Positions 35,413-43,936 of a DNA stretch of 64,000 nt are shown here, in pieces. The DNA is from Anodontia alba (lineage: Eukaryota > Mollusca > Bivalvia > Lucinida > Lucinidae), in NCBI GenBank assembly GCA_964016985.1, contig OZ024828.1:2257701-2321700 (forward strand), read 5' to 3'. Made by a program: the position numbers and the translations under genes. Under the pieces are notes generated by a model. That model was given only the letters and a program-made list of their open reading frames with translations, was not told the DNA's origin and did not search any database. Each line of letters starts with the position of its first letter. Position 1 is the first letter of the stretch.

Positions 35413-35519
35413 CCCAGCCAGCATTCTTTATAAATCTATAGCGGGCCGTTGTCGGCCCGTCAGCTACCCTGACGGGCCGATAACGGCCCGCTATAGATTT
35501 ATAAAGAATGCTTACTGGG
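35413..35519 (-). mobile_element. 107-bp palindromic element, copy 2 (TTATAA subtype)
   Basis: Arms CCCAGCCAGCATTCTTTATA ... and ... TATAAAGAATGCTTACTGGG flank the loop CTACC, so it is reversed relative to copy 1. The body has GCGGGCCGTTGTCGGCCCGT in one arm and the pair of it, with one change, in the other. It interrupts the LINE frame. The site is preceded by GGTCATTC and followed by TCAG (possible TC duplication). Confidence 0.9.
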
Positions 35520-35631
35520 TCAGCAGTGTTATTGACTCATTGACTCACCTCCAGAGCTAATAGCTAGGTATATGGCCATATCATCTGCAAAAAGCCTAAC
35601 TCTGGACTTTACCTGGTCAGGTAGGTCATTT

Positions 35632-35738
35632 CCCAGTAAGCATTCTTTATAAATCTATAGCGGGCCGTTATCGGCCCGTCAGGGTAGCTGACGGGCCGAT
35701 AACGGCCCGCTATAGATTTATAAAGAATGCTAGCTGGG
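35632..35738 (+). mobile_element. 107-bp palindromic element, copy 3 (TTATAA subtype)
   Basis: Same length and body as copy 2 but opposite orientation (loop GGTAG). It is inserted between AYI and ND of the LINE reading. Comparing with the uninterrupted reading GTCATTTATATAGG gives a 2-bp TT duplication. The site is preceded by GGTCATTT, almost the same heptamer as for copy 2. Confidence 0.9.
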
Positions 35739-35880
35739 TTATATAGGCCGATTCAGGTGTTTTAATAATGGCAGTTCTAAGGCCTGACTCGAAAGCGTGT
35801 GGTCACGAGTTTGATTTCTGCGACAGGTGCTGAAAAAGGAAATTAAGCGCTTTTGATCAGGATCTACACTATGTATATGG

Positions 35881-36105
35881 TGTTACGGCCTAGCACTCCT
35901 ACCTTCGATTATCTGCCTTGGCAGATTACGCATAGCTTCGAAGTATATATACAATCACTGACAACTGCGTCAGGGAGTCGACTCTTTGGCTCAGTGGTTA
36001 GAGCATTGGATTTTTAACCGGGAGGACCGGGTTCGATTCCCAGGAAAGACGGGATATTTTTTCAGCTATGCTTCATTCCTTTGTTACGGCTATCATGTCG
36101 TAAGA
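35881..36105 (+). repeat. TRIM 5' LTR
   Basis: 225 bp. It begins TGTTACGG, contains the palindrome ATCTGCCTTGGCAGAT near its start, and a tRNA-like block at 35981-36052. It has the extra 13 nt (GATATTTTTTCAG) missing from the 3' copy. LTR ends TGTTACG / CGTAAGA are inverted over six of seven bases. Confidence 0.9.
35981..36052 (+). ncRNA. tRNA-like Pol III sequence inside the 5' LTR
   Basis: The A box TGGCTCAGTGG (35987-35997) and B box GGTTCGATTCC (36030-36040) match the consensus exactly at normal tRNA spacing. D-arm stems GCTC/GAGC pair, the T arm pairs at four of five positions, and the anticodon loop centre is TTTTTAA, as in a lysine tRNA (UUU). The acceptor stem pairs only in part (TCTTT/AAAGA), so it is a tRNA-derived promoter rather than a working tRNA gene. 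Confidence 0.7.
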
Positions 36106-36123
36106 TGGGGGCTCGTCCGGGAT
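36106..36123 (+). promoter_or_regulatory. Primer binding site complementary to tRNA-Pro
   Basis: TGGGGGCTCGTCCGGGAT starts directly after the 5' LTR. It is the 18-nt complement of the conserved proline tRNA 3' end, the same primer site well known from some gammaretroviruses. It marks minus-strand priming of the TRIM. Confidence 0.9.
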
Positions 36124-36176
36124 TGGATTTTATACGCCGAAAATGGCTTCACGTCATCATAAATGATGACTTCCTT

Positions 36177-36188
36177 GAAAAGGGGGAG
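36177..36188 (+). promoter_or_regulatory. Polypurine tract
   Basis: GAAAAGGGGGAG abuts the first base of the 3' LTR, the expected place for plus-strand priming. Confidence 0.85.
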
Positions 36189-36400
36189 TGTTACGAACGA
36201 GCACTCCTACCTTCGATTATCTGCCTTGGCAGATTACGCATAGCTTCTAAGTTTTTATTCAATCTCTGACAACTGCGTTAGAGAGTCGACTCTTTGGCTC
36301 AGTGGTTAGAGCATAGGATTTTTAACCGGGAGGACCGGGATCGATTCCCAGGAAAGACGGCTATGCTTCATTCCTTTGTTACGGCTATCATGTCGTAAGA
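36189..36400 (+). repeat. TRIM 3' LTR
   Basis: 212 bp. It is the direct repeat of 35881-36105 with a 13-nt deletion after the tRNA-like block. Its tRNA-like block (36289-36360) keeps the A box TGGCTCAGTGG (36295-36305) and has one B-box change (GGATCGATTCC, 36338-36348). Confidence 0.9.
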
Positions 36401-36404
36401 ATGG

Positions 36405-37694
36405 AACATATAGGTATTTCTGACAAAAAGAGAATGAATATACAACCGGCTACGTCTACCAGGCGTGGCCAAGTTTATTTTGAATATAACAATAATGATA
36501 GAGCCAATGTAATGATAACGCTGTTCAACCAAATTTATGAAAGGACTCAGCCTTTTGACAGTGAAAGGCAATGTAATTTGCTCACATGTAGACCACTTTT
36601 GGTTAGTTCGTTGTAACTTACCTATACCTTGTTCTGTTCATTTGTAATTTAATCTCATCGTTCGCACCTTTCGGTACTACTCACTGTGTACCTACTGTAT
36701 AGACCTGTTCAGTTTTCAGATTTTTAACGCTACCAGGCAACTGAGTCACATAGAGACAGCGCCTACGTGAACATGTTGATTTGTCAGCAGTAAAAGAACA
36801 CAGAGCACTGTGCCCTAAATATTCGGACAGAAAGGCCTAAGTAAACAATGTAGACCCAGGTGTGACGCCACAGAACGTGACAAATGATCAGAGTCTACAC
36901 TGTTTGCCACTCACCCACCACTTTTAGATGCATCAACATGTAGCAGCCTAGTCCCACGCTATGAGTTTTACTTTTTTAATCTAACGAAGGTAAAATACTC
37001 CATCTTGACTATTTTTCTACATGTATCATTTCCCTTGCCTGTCAGAAACTCATAACTGATCAGGCAAGTCAGAGAAGGACACTCCAAATCCAAAATACAG
37101 AATTTTTGTAGAATATGAATTGCTTTTATGCTGATTCAAATATCAGTTAGACGGGAGCCAGTTTTAACATGTAGCAAAATGGGCTTGCTCAAATTTTGGG
37201 ACGAATATGGTCAGGAGTGAACTCGGAAAATATTTGGGCGGGGGTGTGCCGCTGGAACTTTGAAGACACCCCCCTATTCATATAATTTCCAGACTGACAA
37301 AATATACCTATTCATATAATTTGCGTGTAAAAGATACCCTATTTATATAATAGAAGAATATTAGTAAACGCTAGTTGAACCAAAACAGACTACTGTGCAT
37401 TTTGATTATGTTAGTGGCCAGGTAAGACTTAAGCTACTTTTCTGTCAAAATTTCAAATTAATCGGCTATTGATATAATGCTGCTTTAGAAATGGGGGCTG
37501 TTTACATAATTGTGTGATAAAATTGATACCTTATCATATAATCTCAGGCATGAAAAGTACACCTATACTGTTTTATAAAGGAAGTGACTATCCCCCCAAC
37601 ACCCCACCCCAACCCCGCGAGACGCTAGGTAAGGTGAACGGTTTCCTTTGCGTAAAAAACACATGGTAATGAACTTATTATAATTTTGTCGATG
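36405..37694. other. No gene seen; one MITE remnant
   Basis: A GTAGACCC-type MITE lies at about 36835-36915 (AAACAATGTAGACCCAGG ... CAGAGTCTACACTGTTTGCC, inverted ends). Short AT-rich tandem phrases (ACCTATTCATATAATTT) lie at 37265-37350. No exon is supported. Confidence 0.5.
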
Positions 37695-37801
37695 CCCAGC
37701 TAGCATTCTACGTAAAACTACATCGGGCCGTCATCGGCCCGTCAGCTACCCTGACGGGCCGACGACGGCCCGATATAGATTTACGTAGAATGCTGACTGG
37801 G
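37695..37801 (-). mobile_element. 107-bp palindromic element, copy 4
   Basis: The left arm starts CCCAGCTAGCATTCTACG, the loop is CTACC, the right arm ends GAATGCTGACTGGG. Flanks GATG and TGGG give a possible TG duplication. It lies 91 bp before another copy in opposite orientation. Confidence 0.9.
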
Positions 37802-37892
37802 TGGGGCTATTCTAGTGGGGTTTTGAAAACCTACATTTTGGCGCAAAATTAACAAACACCGACATCCATAGTTCCAATGTCGTTAGTCATGT

Positions 37893-37999
37893 CCCAGTCA
37901 GCATTCTACGTAAATCTATATCGGGCCGTCATCGGCCCGTCAGGGTAGCTGACGGGCCGATGACGGCCCGATGTGGGTTTACGTAGAATGCTAGCTGGG
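37893..37999 (+). mobile_element. 107-bp palindromic element, copy 5
   Basis: Loop GGTAG, left end CCCAGTCAGC, right end GCTAGCTGGG. The right arm carries three A-to-G changes (CGATGTGGGTTTACG), and all three face T in the left arm, so they would be G-U pairs in the transcript. No target duplication is seen. Confidence 0.9.
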
Positions 38000-38362
38000 A
38001 CGACCGTGAACCTTTAATATCTGAAGGTGAGATCAGTGCCCGGATCAGTGCTGCGTGCAGAAGTGCGAAAGTTTTGCACTGGATCCCTGTACCTTACGAC
38101 GAGCGCCAACAGGAGCAGGGGTCCAGGGCAAAACACTCGCGGGTAACTTGGACCCGGGGTCCACGGAAAGCTAATAACTCTTGTCTTACTATTAAGACAG
38201 GGGCGGATTCAGATTGGATTGGGGTGAGGGGTGTGGATGTGGGTAAGGGGGTCAGCGAAACCCGCTTTAACTCAAAATTGCTTTTTTTATGGGATTTTTT
38301 TTAATAAATTTGATAAATTTTGGATACCATATTTACCCTAACTATTCACACCCCTTATCCGT
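38000..38362. other. No gene seen
   Basis: It contains a 76-codon open frame at 38074 with no domain. Bounded by a palindromic element and the mariner left end. Confidence 0.4.
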
Positions 38363-39689
38363 GGGATGTTCGAAATGAATTGCTTATTGTCCTCTAGCTC
38401 GATATCCACGTGGGGCACGATAAAAACCAATACATACCTGTATAGGGCTATTCAATATCTACACAATGGTATATAAATGTACATGTAAGACTAAGTGTAA
38501 GACATAAAATTTGCCATTTGAATACACGCAGTCATTGACCACTGCAGTAAAAATGGTTGGTAGAAGCTTCGACAAAAAAGATGAAATACGGGCTTACGTC
38601 AAAGCTGGCTCAAAACTTGGTTGTTCTTTGAAGAAGCTGATGACTGAAATTTCTACTGCTTTTGGACCTTCTTGTGTGTCTTATGACACAGTTCGGCGGT
38701 GGAAAAAGAACTTTGAGTCTGGTGTAGAGTCCATCAAAAATGCACCGAAATCAGGTAGGCCAAAATCTGCATCTCGTAAAGAAATCGTTTCCAAGTTGAA
38801 GGAGATGCCAGATTTACAGTTCGTGATATTGCACGAAAGGTAGGCATATCACTTTCAACGGTTCACCTTATTTTGAAGAAGCATTTGAAAGTCAGAAAGA
38901 TTTCTGCTAGATGGGTGCCACATCTGCTGACTGACGAGCAAAAGAGGCAACGGGTTAAAGTGGCCAAAAAGCTGCTTCAAATGTTTCCAAAATATGACAA
39001 AAAGCAGTTTGCCAATGTCGTCACAGGTGATGAAACCTGGGTCCATTATTTTGAGCCCGTCAGAAAGGTTAGCAATAAGATCTGGGCCACTAAACACAGC
39101 AAACGCCCAATAATTGCCAAACATTCTTTGAGTACAAAGAAGGTTTTGTATGCAATCTTCTCTGGTGAAGGAGTCGCAATAAAAGTGCCAGTGAAAAAGG
39201 GCAAAAGCATCACCGGAAAGTACTACAAAGACGTAGTACTGAAGAAACTGAAAAAGTATTATCAGAAACGACGCCCTGCCACTGGCTTTAAACATGTCCG
39301 TCTTCTACATGACAATGCCCCAGCTCATACCTCCGCAATAGTTACGGCGTTTTTGAAGAAAGAAAAAGTAACTGTTTTGCCTCACGCCCCCCCCACCCCG
39401 TATTCCCCAGACCTTGCTCCATGTGATTTCTTTTTGTTTCCGAAATTGAAAGCATTCCTTGCTGGGCGGAAATACCAGTCCCGACAGGCACTTGGATCTG
39501 CCATTCATCAGTACCTTATTACTGTGCCCAAATCAGCGTACCGTGACGCCTTCAAGAAGTGAATACATCGGCTGAAACTTTGCATTTCTAGCCACGGGTA
39601 GTATTTCGAGGGCATGAACTGAGTACTTCTGGGCTCACTTGAAATTTGAAGTCTCCAGATAGAAATAAGCAATTCATTTCGAACATCCC
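38363..39689 (+). mobile_element. mariner element with 26-bp terminal repeats
   Basis: GGGATGTTCGAAATGAATTG then CTTATT at the left (38363-38388) is repeated exactly, inverted, at 39664-39689. The element is about 1.33 kb, the usual mariner size. TA lies 6 bases outside the left repeat and 2 bases beyond the right repeat (CCCTCGTA), so the precise ends may include a few more bases. It encodes one broken transposase. Confidence 0.9.
38553..39622 (+). pseudogene. mariner transposase, frameshifted
   Basis: N-terminal helix-turn-helix region from MVGRSFDKKDEIRAY (38553) to SGRPKSASRKE, then a frame change near 38800 (about seven bases missing), then VGISLSTVHLILKKHLKV and the catalytic part: VTGDETWVHYFEP, LLHDNAPAHTS and YSPDLAPCDFFLFPKLK carry the three Asp residues. 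Spacing between the second and third Asp is 37 instead of 34, because a C-rich tract (39387-39399) encodes three extra residues. The frame stops at TGA 39560-39562 after AYRDAFKK; reading on shows a likely original end near 39622 with one further stop (TAG). The enzyme cut and pasted the element at TA sites; this copy is dead. Confidence 0.9.
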
Positions 39690-39769
39690 TCGTACTTCCC
39701 TTCAACAAATCAGTTTTAATCAGGTAATCGATGATGTAAACGAGAGTATGTTGAGCTTGATGCTTCAAA
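39690..39769. other. No feature seen
   Basis: Short spacer between the mariner right end and the start of the Penelope-like copy. Confidence 0.4.
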
Positions 39770-40432
39770 GGAATGGAAATTGAACATTTTCAATGTTATC
39801 TATAAACGTAGTAAATTTTATTCCCAAAATAATAATATATTATCACCTAAACGTAGATCTATTTTCCGTCATCTGAAGCAGGGTATTCAAGAATTTCATA
39901 GGAACTATGATTTGGTTCCAGTTAATAAGGCCGCAAACAAGGGGTATTCATTGTTTGACGGTTACATTATATTAATACACTGATACAGGAACTGAGCGAC
40001 CCAAGGCCTGTATTAAGAGACTTCGGAAAAAGAGGTCAGTTGTCGTTCGGCTACTGCAACTGTTTAGCTCTGTAGTTTTCTGTTAATGTTAAGGAACAGG
40101 AAGACAAGCTTTTTACGACGTATTGGTTACCTAAGCTTCTTAAAAAAAACACAAAAAAAAAAACAAAAACAAACAAACAAACAAACAAAAAAAAAAAAAA
40201 ACAAAAAAAAAAAAAAAAACATATAAAACAAGGTTTATCGCGAATTCAAGCTACAGAACTTTCTAAATTATTAACTTCTTGTCTCACTGCTATTAAAACT
40301 CATGTAATTAGAACTTGTAAAAAGGTCACGAAAACTCAGGCAGCATTTTGTTTTGGTCAGTTAAAAATTCTGCCATCGTACATAATAAACTAAAGTCAAG
40401 AGGATTTCGCGCGTCCAGTTTGTCAACATATA

Positions 40433-40852
40433 ATTTTTATACCCCGCCAAACGATAGTGGCGGGGTATTATGGTTTCACGTTGGACATTCGTGTGTCTGT
40501 CCGTCCGTCAGTCAGTCGTCCGTATGTCGTTTCCGGATGATAACGAGTAAACATCACTGGATTTTCACCAAACTTGGTATGTGCATTGATATTGTGGAGG
40601 TCTGGTTTAAGGTTTGCTATTGGGCAAATTTCGTCAAATTTTGACGGAGTTATCTGCCCGAGACACGCCCACATCTTCGTTTCCAGACAATAACTTGTGT
40701 AAATGTCTACGGATTTTAACCAATTTGGTACATGCATTGATATTAATATCTGGTTTGGGATTGCTAATGGGCAAATTGTGTCAATGTTTGACAGAGTTAT
40801 CAGCCCGCGACACTTTCACGTTGAGTATTATAGTTTAACGTTTTTATTTTAC
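40433..40852. mobile_element. TTATACCCCGCC-family element nested in the Penelope-like copy
   Basis: It starts TTTATACCCCGCCAAACG with the hairpin CCCCGCC ... GGCGGGG, has two internal units of about 170 bp (TTTTCACCAAACTTGGTATG ... TGGGCAAATT), and ends GAGTATTATAGTTTAACG then TTTTT. ATTTT at both borders is a likely target duplication, since removing the insert rejoins the Penelope-like reading. Confidence 0.8.
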
Positions 40853-40896
40853 GCTTTATACAACCTTACCCCATAACTTAATCAAAGAGAAACTTA

Positions 40897-41003
40897 CCCA
40901 GCTAGCATTCTACGTAAATCTACATCGGGCCGTCATCGACCCGTCAGCTACCCTGACGGGCCGATGACGGCCCGATATAGATTTACGTAGAATGCTGACT
41001 GGG
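40897..41003 (-). mobile_element. 107-bp palindromic element, copy 6
   Basis: The arms CCCAGCTAGCATTC and GAATGCTGACTGGG flank loop CTACC. Removing it with one TTA restores the reading KLTDLIES of the Penelope-like protein, so the target duplication is TTA (left CTTA, right TTACAG). Confidence 0.9.
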
Positions 41004-41806
41004 TTACAGACTTAATTGAGAGTACTTTTCAAAGGGAATGCTCTCATTATCTTGCTTGTAATGAAAGGAATGTATTCTTTACGTCTGATGACCAAAAACG
41101 GTTTAAACTTTGTTCATGTCAAAACGTTTGTGACGCATTATCATACCTTTTAGACAACATTTTCATTAGATTTGGCACTAAGTTATATAGACAAATTGTT
41201 GGAACTCCGATGGATACTAATTGTGCGCCTCTTATAGATTTTTTTTGTTGTTGTTATGAAAGAGATTTTATGATGCCTCTTTCTGATGATTCACACGTTG
41301 ATATTATTGAAGCTTTAAACTCACTTTCCAGATCTTTGGACGACCTTTTGAATATCGGCAATCCTTACTTTGAAGGAATGATCACTCAAATATATACTAC
41401 TGCATTGCAATTAAACAAAGCTAATTCTACTGATACCGAAGCCGTATTTTTAGATTTGCATTTGATAATTTCTTCAAGTTTTGTTTCATCTAAAATTTAT
41501 GACAAGCACGATGATTTTAATTTTGACATTGTTAATTTCCCGTTTTTGGATGATGACGTTCCTCGTGCCCCTTCTTATGGTGTTTACATTTCTCATCGTA
41601 CTCGGTTTGCAAGAGTGTCTCGTCATTTGGCTGACTTCAGTGCTCGTAACAAATCTTTGACTGCTTAATTTCTCCAACAGGAAAGCGTTTTCTAAGTTTT
41701 ATCGTCGACACTATGAATTAGTCTCTAAATACGATACCGGACTAAAACACTTCTGCTACAAGGTCTGTCGGAACTTGAATTTTATGGTGACTTAGTGTAT
41801 AAGTTA

Positions 41807-42006
41807 NNNNNNNNNNNNNNNNNNNNNNNNNNNNNNNNNNNNNNNNNNNNNNNNNNNNNNNNNNNNNNNNNNNNNNNNNNNNNNNNNNNNNNNNNNNNNN
41901 NNNNNNNNNNNNNNNNNNNNNNNNNNNNNNNNNNNNNNNNNNNNNNNNNNNNNNNNNNNNNNNNNNNNNNNNNNNNNNNNNNNNNNNNNNNNNNNNNNNN
42001 NNNNNN
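41807..42006. other. Assembly gap, 200 N
   Basis: A run of exactly 200 N, which suggests a gap of arbitrary size. Penelope-like sequence enters it on the left; promoter-like single-copy sequence follows on the right. Confidence 0.99.
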
Positions 42007-42059
42007 CAGATTATTAACATGCCTAATGGTTGGAACCAATCGCATTGTATCTTACAAAA

Positions 42060-42123
42060 ACTCGGTCACGTGGGGTGGTACGTCATCGCTTACTCGCTCA
42101 GCTTCTTCATCATCAGAATCAAG
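42060..42123 (+). promoter_or_regulatory. Probable core promoter and 5' leader
   Basis: It contains the E-box CACGTG at 42067-42072 (GGTCACGTGG) and a CRE-like TACGTCA at 42079-42085, then AATCAAGATGGCGC at the start codon, a strong initiation context that also matches the AAGATGGCG initiator motif bound by YY1 in animals. This combination is typical of broadly expressed genes. Sequence upstream is lost in the gap. Confidence 0.55.
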
Positions 42124-42225
42124 ATGGCGCAGGTGGTAGACGGCAATTTTGCTTTGGTGGAAGACGATGTTTCTGCCACTACAAGCTTAAGTGGTGCAAA
42201 CTCTGATAATGGAAACTTGCCTCAG
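42124..42225 (+). CDS. Probable first coding exon
   Basis: 34 codons from ATGGCGCAG, starting MAQVVDGNFALVEDD and ending GNLPQ at a donor (CAG then GTGTGT), phase 0. The acidic/Ser-rich composition fits a disordered N-terminus. Assignment to the downstream gene rests on strand and order; a separate small gene is possible. Confidence 0.6.
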
Positions 42226-43905
42226 GTGTGTATACCTATATATAATAACTCCTGTAGTTTTCATTTCGTTCCTTTTATTCCTTTTTTCTACTAACAAATT
42301 CCATGAATGCTTTCTTGTGTGGCACCATCATCTCGACTCGGCAACAAAGAAATGTTTACTTCTAGGCTTTACGCATATTTATATATTTATTATTTATTTT
42401 TGTTCAGATTTAGTTTTACTCAACATAAGTTTTAACTGTTTATGAAAACCGCATATTAATTTAATAGTTTTTTTTGGCACAGGCTCGTAAGCGTTTTCGG
42501 CACTATTTGACCTACTTTCTAAGTAGGCCAATTATATTAGCAGACAACAGTTACTGTGCTTTTGACACCTTTTTTGCTTGGCGCTTTACACAGAAGAAGT
42601 GAGTTTTTAAACTTTAGTCATGATTTAATCTAAAACCATTTGTCGAAACTACCTATGTTAAAAAAAAAAATATATTGGTAATTTTAAAAATCAAATATTT
42701 TCACCTCATAGAAAAAACAAATGTAAATTATGCAGAAATCTGCAGGATAGGTAACTTGGAGGCAGATTTTAACAAGTTCCGCTTGTTCAATTTTTCACTA
42801 TGTTTTTACACAACAATAATTCAAATAAAAGGAAAAGTTATTTTCTTGGACAAAAATTCCAAAAGTCACTTTACTACAGACACTGCATAGGTCCCAGCAC
42901 ATGAGTCAGTGTTTCACAAATAGCTTTTTTTTTACATAGCAATCTGATATCACATCAAATAGAAAAGCATGGCTTTAAATAAATAAATATAAATGAATTA
43001 TTTCATAAAAATAAGTGATTGTCACTTGGGCATCAGTAACGTTAAGCTACTATGCTTTGTCAGATGGGCATCACTAACGTTAAGCTACTACAATTAATGA
43101 CCAAAAAGCTTGAATGTGCTTGATCGAAAAGGTACATGCAGTTTGGACACATATGGGTGTGACTGTTTTGTACGTTAGTTTATGTTGTCTCTGCAGACTG
43201 GTACCAAGCAATTTTGATTATTGGTGAAAAAGTCAGTTCCAATAAGGCAAAATAAAAAAAAAATATGTGTGTTTCAGGTTACAAGGAATTTTAAAACAGA
43301 GACGGTAGGTTGGAAATATTTTTATTTTGTTAAAAGTTTTTATATGGGGTTATTAGGTAAACCATATGGCCAAACAGGGAAATCCCCTAAAAAAACAACA
43401 ACAAAAAAAAACAACTTTAAGGTTGGTTGCGAAAAATTAGGCACAATTGGATAACCTGAAACACACACTTTTTTTTATTTTAGGTCTAATCAGAATCTAC
43501 AAAACAAAATGATGTTGCAAGTTCTCTAGCAGTCTGATTTTTATACACTGGTTTGAAAAATGGGACATATATTAGGGGGTCTGGCGTCCATCTGTCCATA
43601 AACTTTTTCGTTTCCGACTAACTCCTCTTACAGTTTACAGCCTATCAAGCTGAAACTTAATTTATAGTTAGACCATGATGTGGAGCAGCACCTGTTGTTT
43701 CGGGGCAATAGTCCACCAAATATTAACAGGGTTAGGCCCTTTTGAAAATTTCTGTAAACTGTTTGTTTCCGGCTAATTCCTACAGTTTACATATGATCAA
43801 GCTGAAACTTGATTTATAGTTAGACCATGATGTGGAGCAGAGCATATTGTTTGGAGGTAACAGTCCACCAAACACTAGCAGAGTTATGCCCCTTTGAAAA
43901 TTTCT

Positions 43906-43936
<31 letters not shown>

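Larger units (their letters stand above)
34489..35750 (-). pseudogene. CR1-like LINE 3' part, 5'-truncated, split by two palindromes
   Basis: On the minus strand the order is AYI-ND (cut by a palindrome), RLFADDMAIYLAISS (about 35611-35560), a second palindrome, then LHTLEKWEQRWDMSFNPSKC, YLGVTISDDLSWSPHI, FLKRNIKVHNQDLKSTAYKT, an unframed LEYAS-like stretch, RRIDSRLILMYKITYDLVA and YYKYTFFPRTIVHWNALEHH, ending near 34661. The catalytic FADD is intact. The 3' end carries a (GAAA)n-type tail (TTTCTTTCTTTC on the plus strand at 34490). One frameshift lies near 35045-35100. A different LINE family from the one at 29476. Confidence 0.8.
35881..36400 (+). mobile_element. TRIM: miniature LTR retrotransposon with tRNA-like LTRs
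   Basis: Two direct repeats (35881-36105 and 36189-36400) start TGTTACG and end CGTAAGA. The first is followed at once by TGGGGGCTCGTCCGGGAT, a perfect primer binding site for tRNA-Pro; the second is preceded by the polypurine tract GAAAAGGGGGAG. The internal part is only 83 bp and has no coding capacity. ATGG lies directly outside both ends (35877-35880 and 36401-36404), a 4-bp target duplication. Total 520 bp fits the size of terminal-repeat retrotransposons in miniature. The LTRs differ at roughly 14 positions plus a 13-nt deletion, so the insertion is not very recent. Each LTR carries a tRNA-like sequence with A and B boxes. Movement would need proteins from another LTR element. Confidence 0.9.
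39770..41806 (+). pseudogene. Penelope-like element copy with two nested insertions, cut by the gap
   Basis: Reverse transcriptase pieces: FRHLKQGIQEFHRNYDLVPV (39870), NKAANKGYS, then a decayed stretch with an A-rich expansion (40140-40225), FWSVKNS and LKSRGFRASSLSTY (40395-40430), the first insertion, TTLPHNLIKEKL (40857), the second insertion, then IFIRFGTKLYRQIVGTPMD (41161), LDDLLNI (41338), SSKIYDKHDDFNFDIVNFPF (41488), RFARVSRHLADF, stops near 41668-41750, and EFYGDLVY just before the gap. The GIPMG motif is changed to GTPMD and the YLDD-like box to SLDD. It is the same family as the 3' copies at 21192 and elsewhere. Confidence 0.8.

Noticed and set aside
35981..36360. Two functional lysine tRNA genes in tandem
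   Set aside because: The acceptor stem pairs poorly, and both blocks sit at identical places in the LTRs of one TRIM; they are LTR parts, not independent genes.
41742..42139. Frames crossing the N run
   Set aside because: They consist mostly of undetermined residues.
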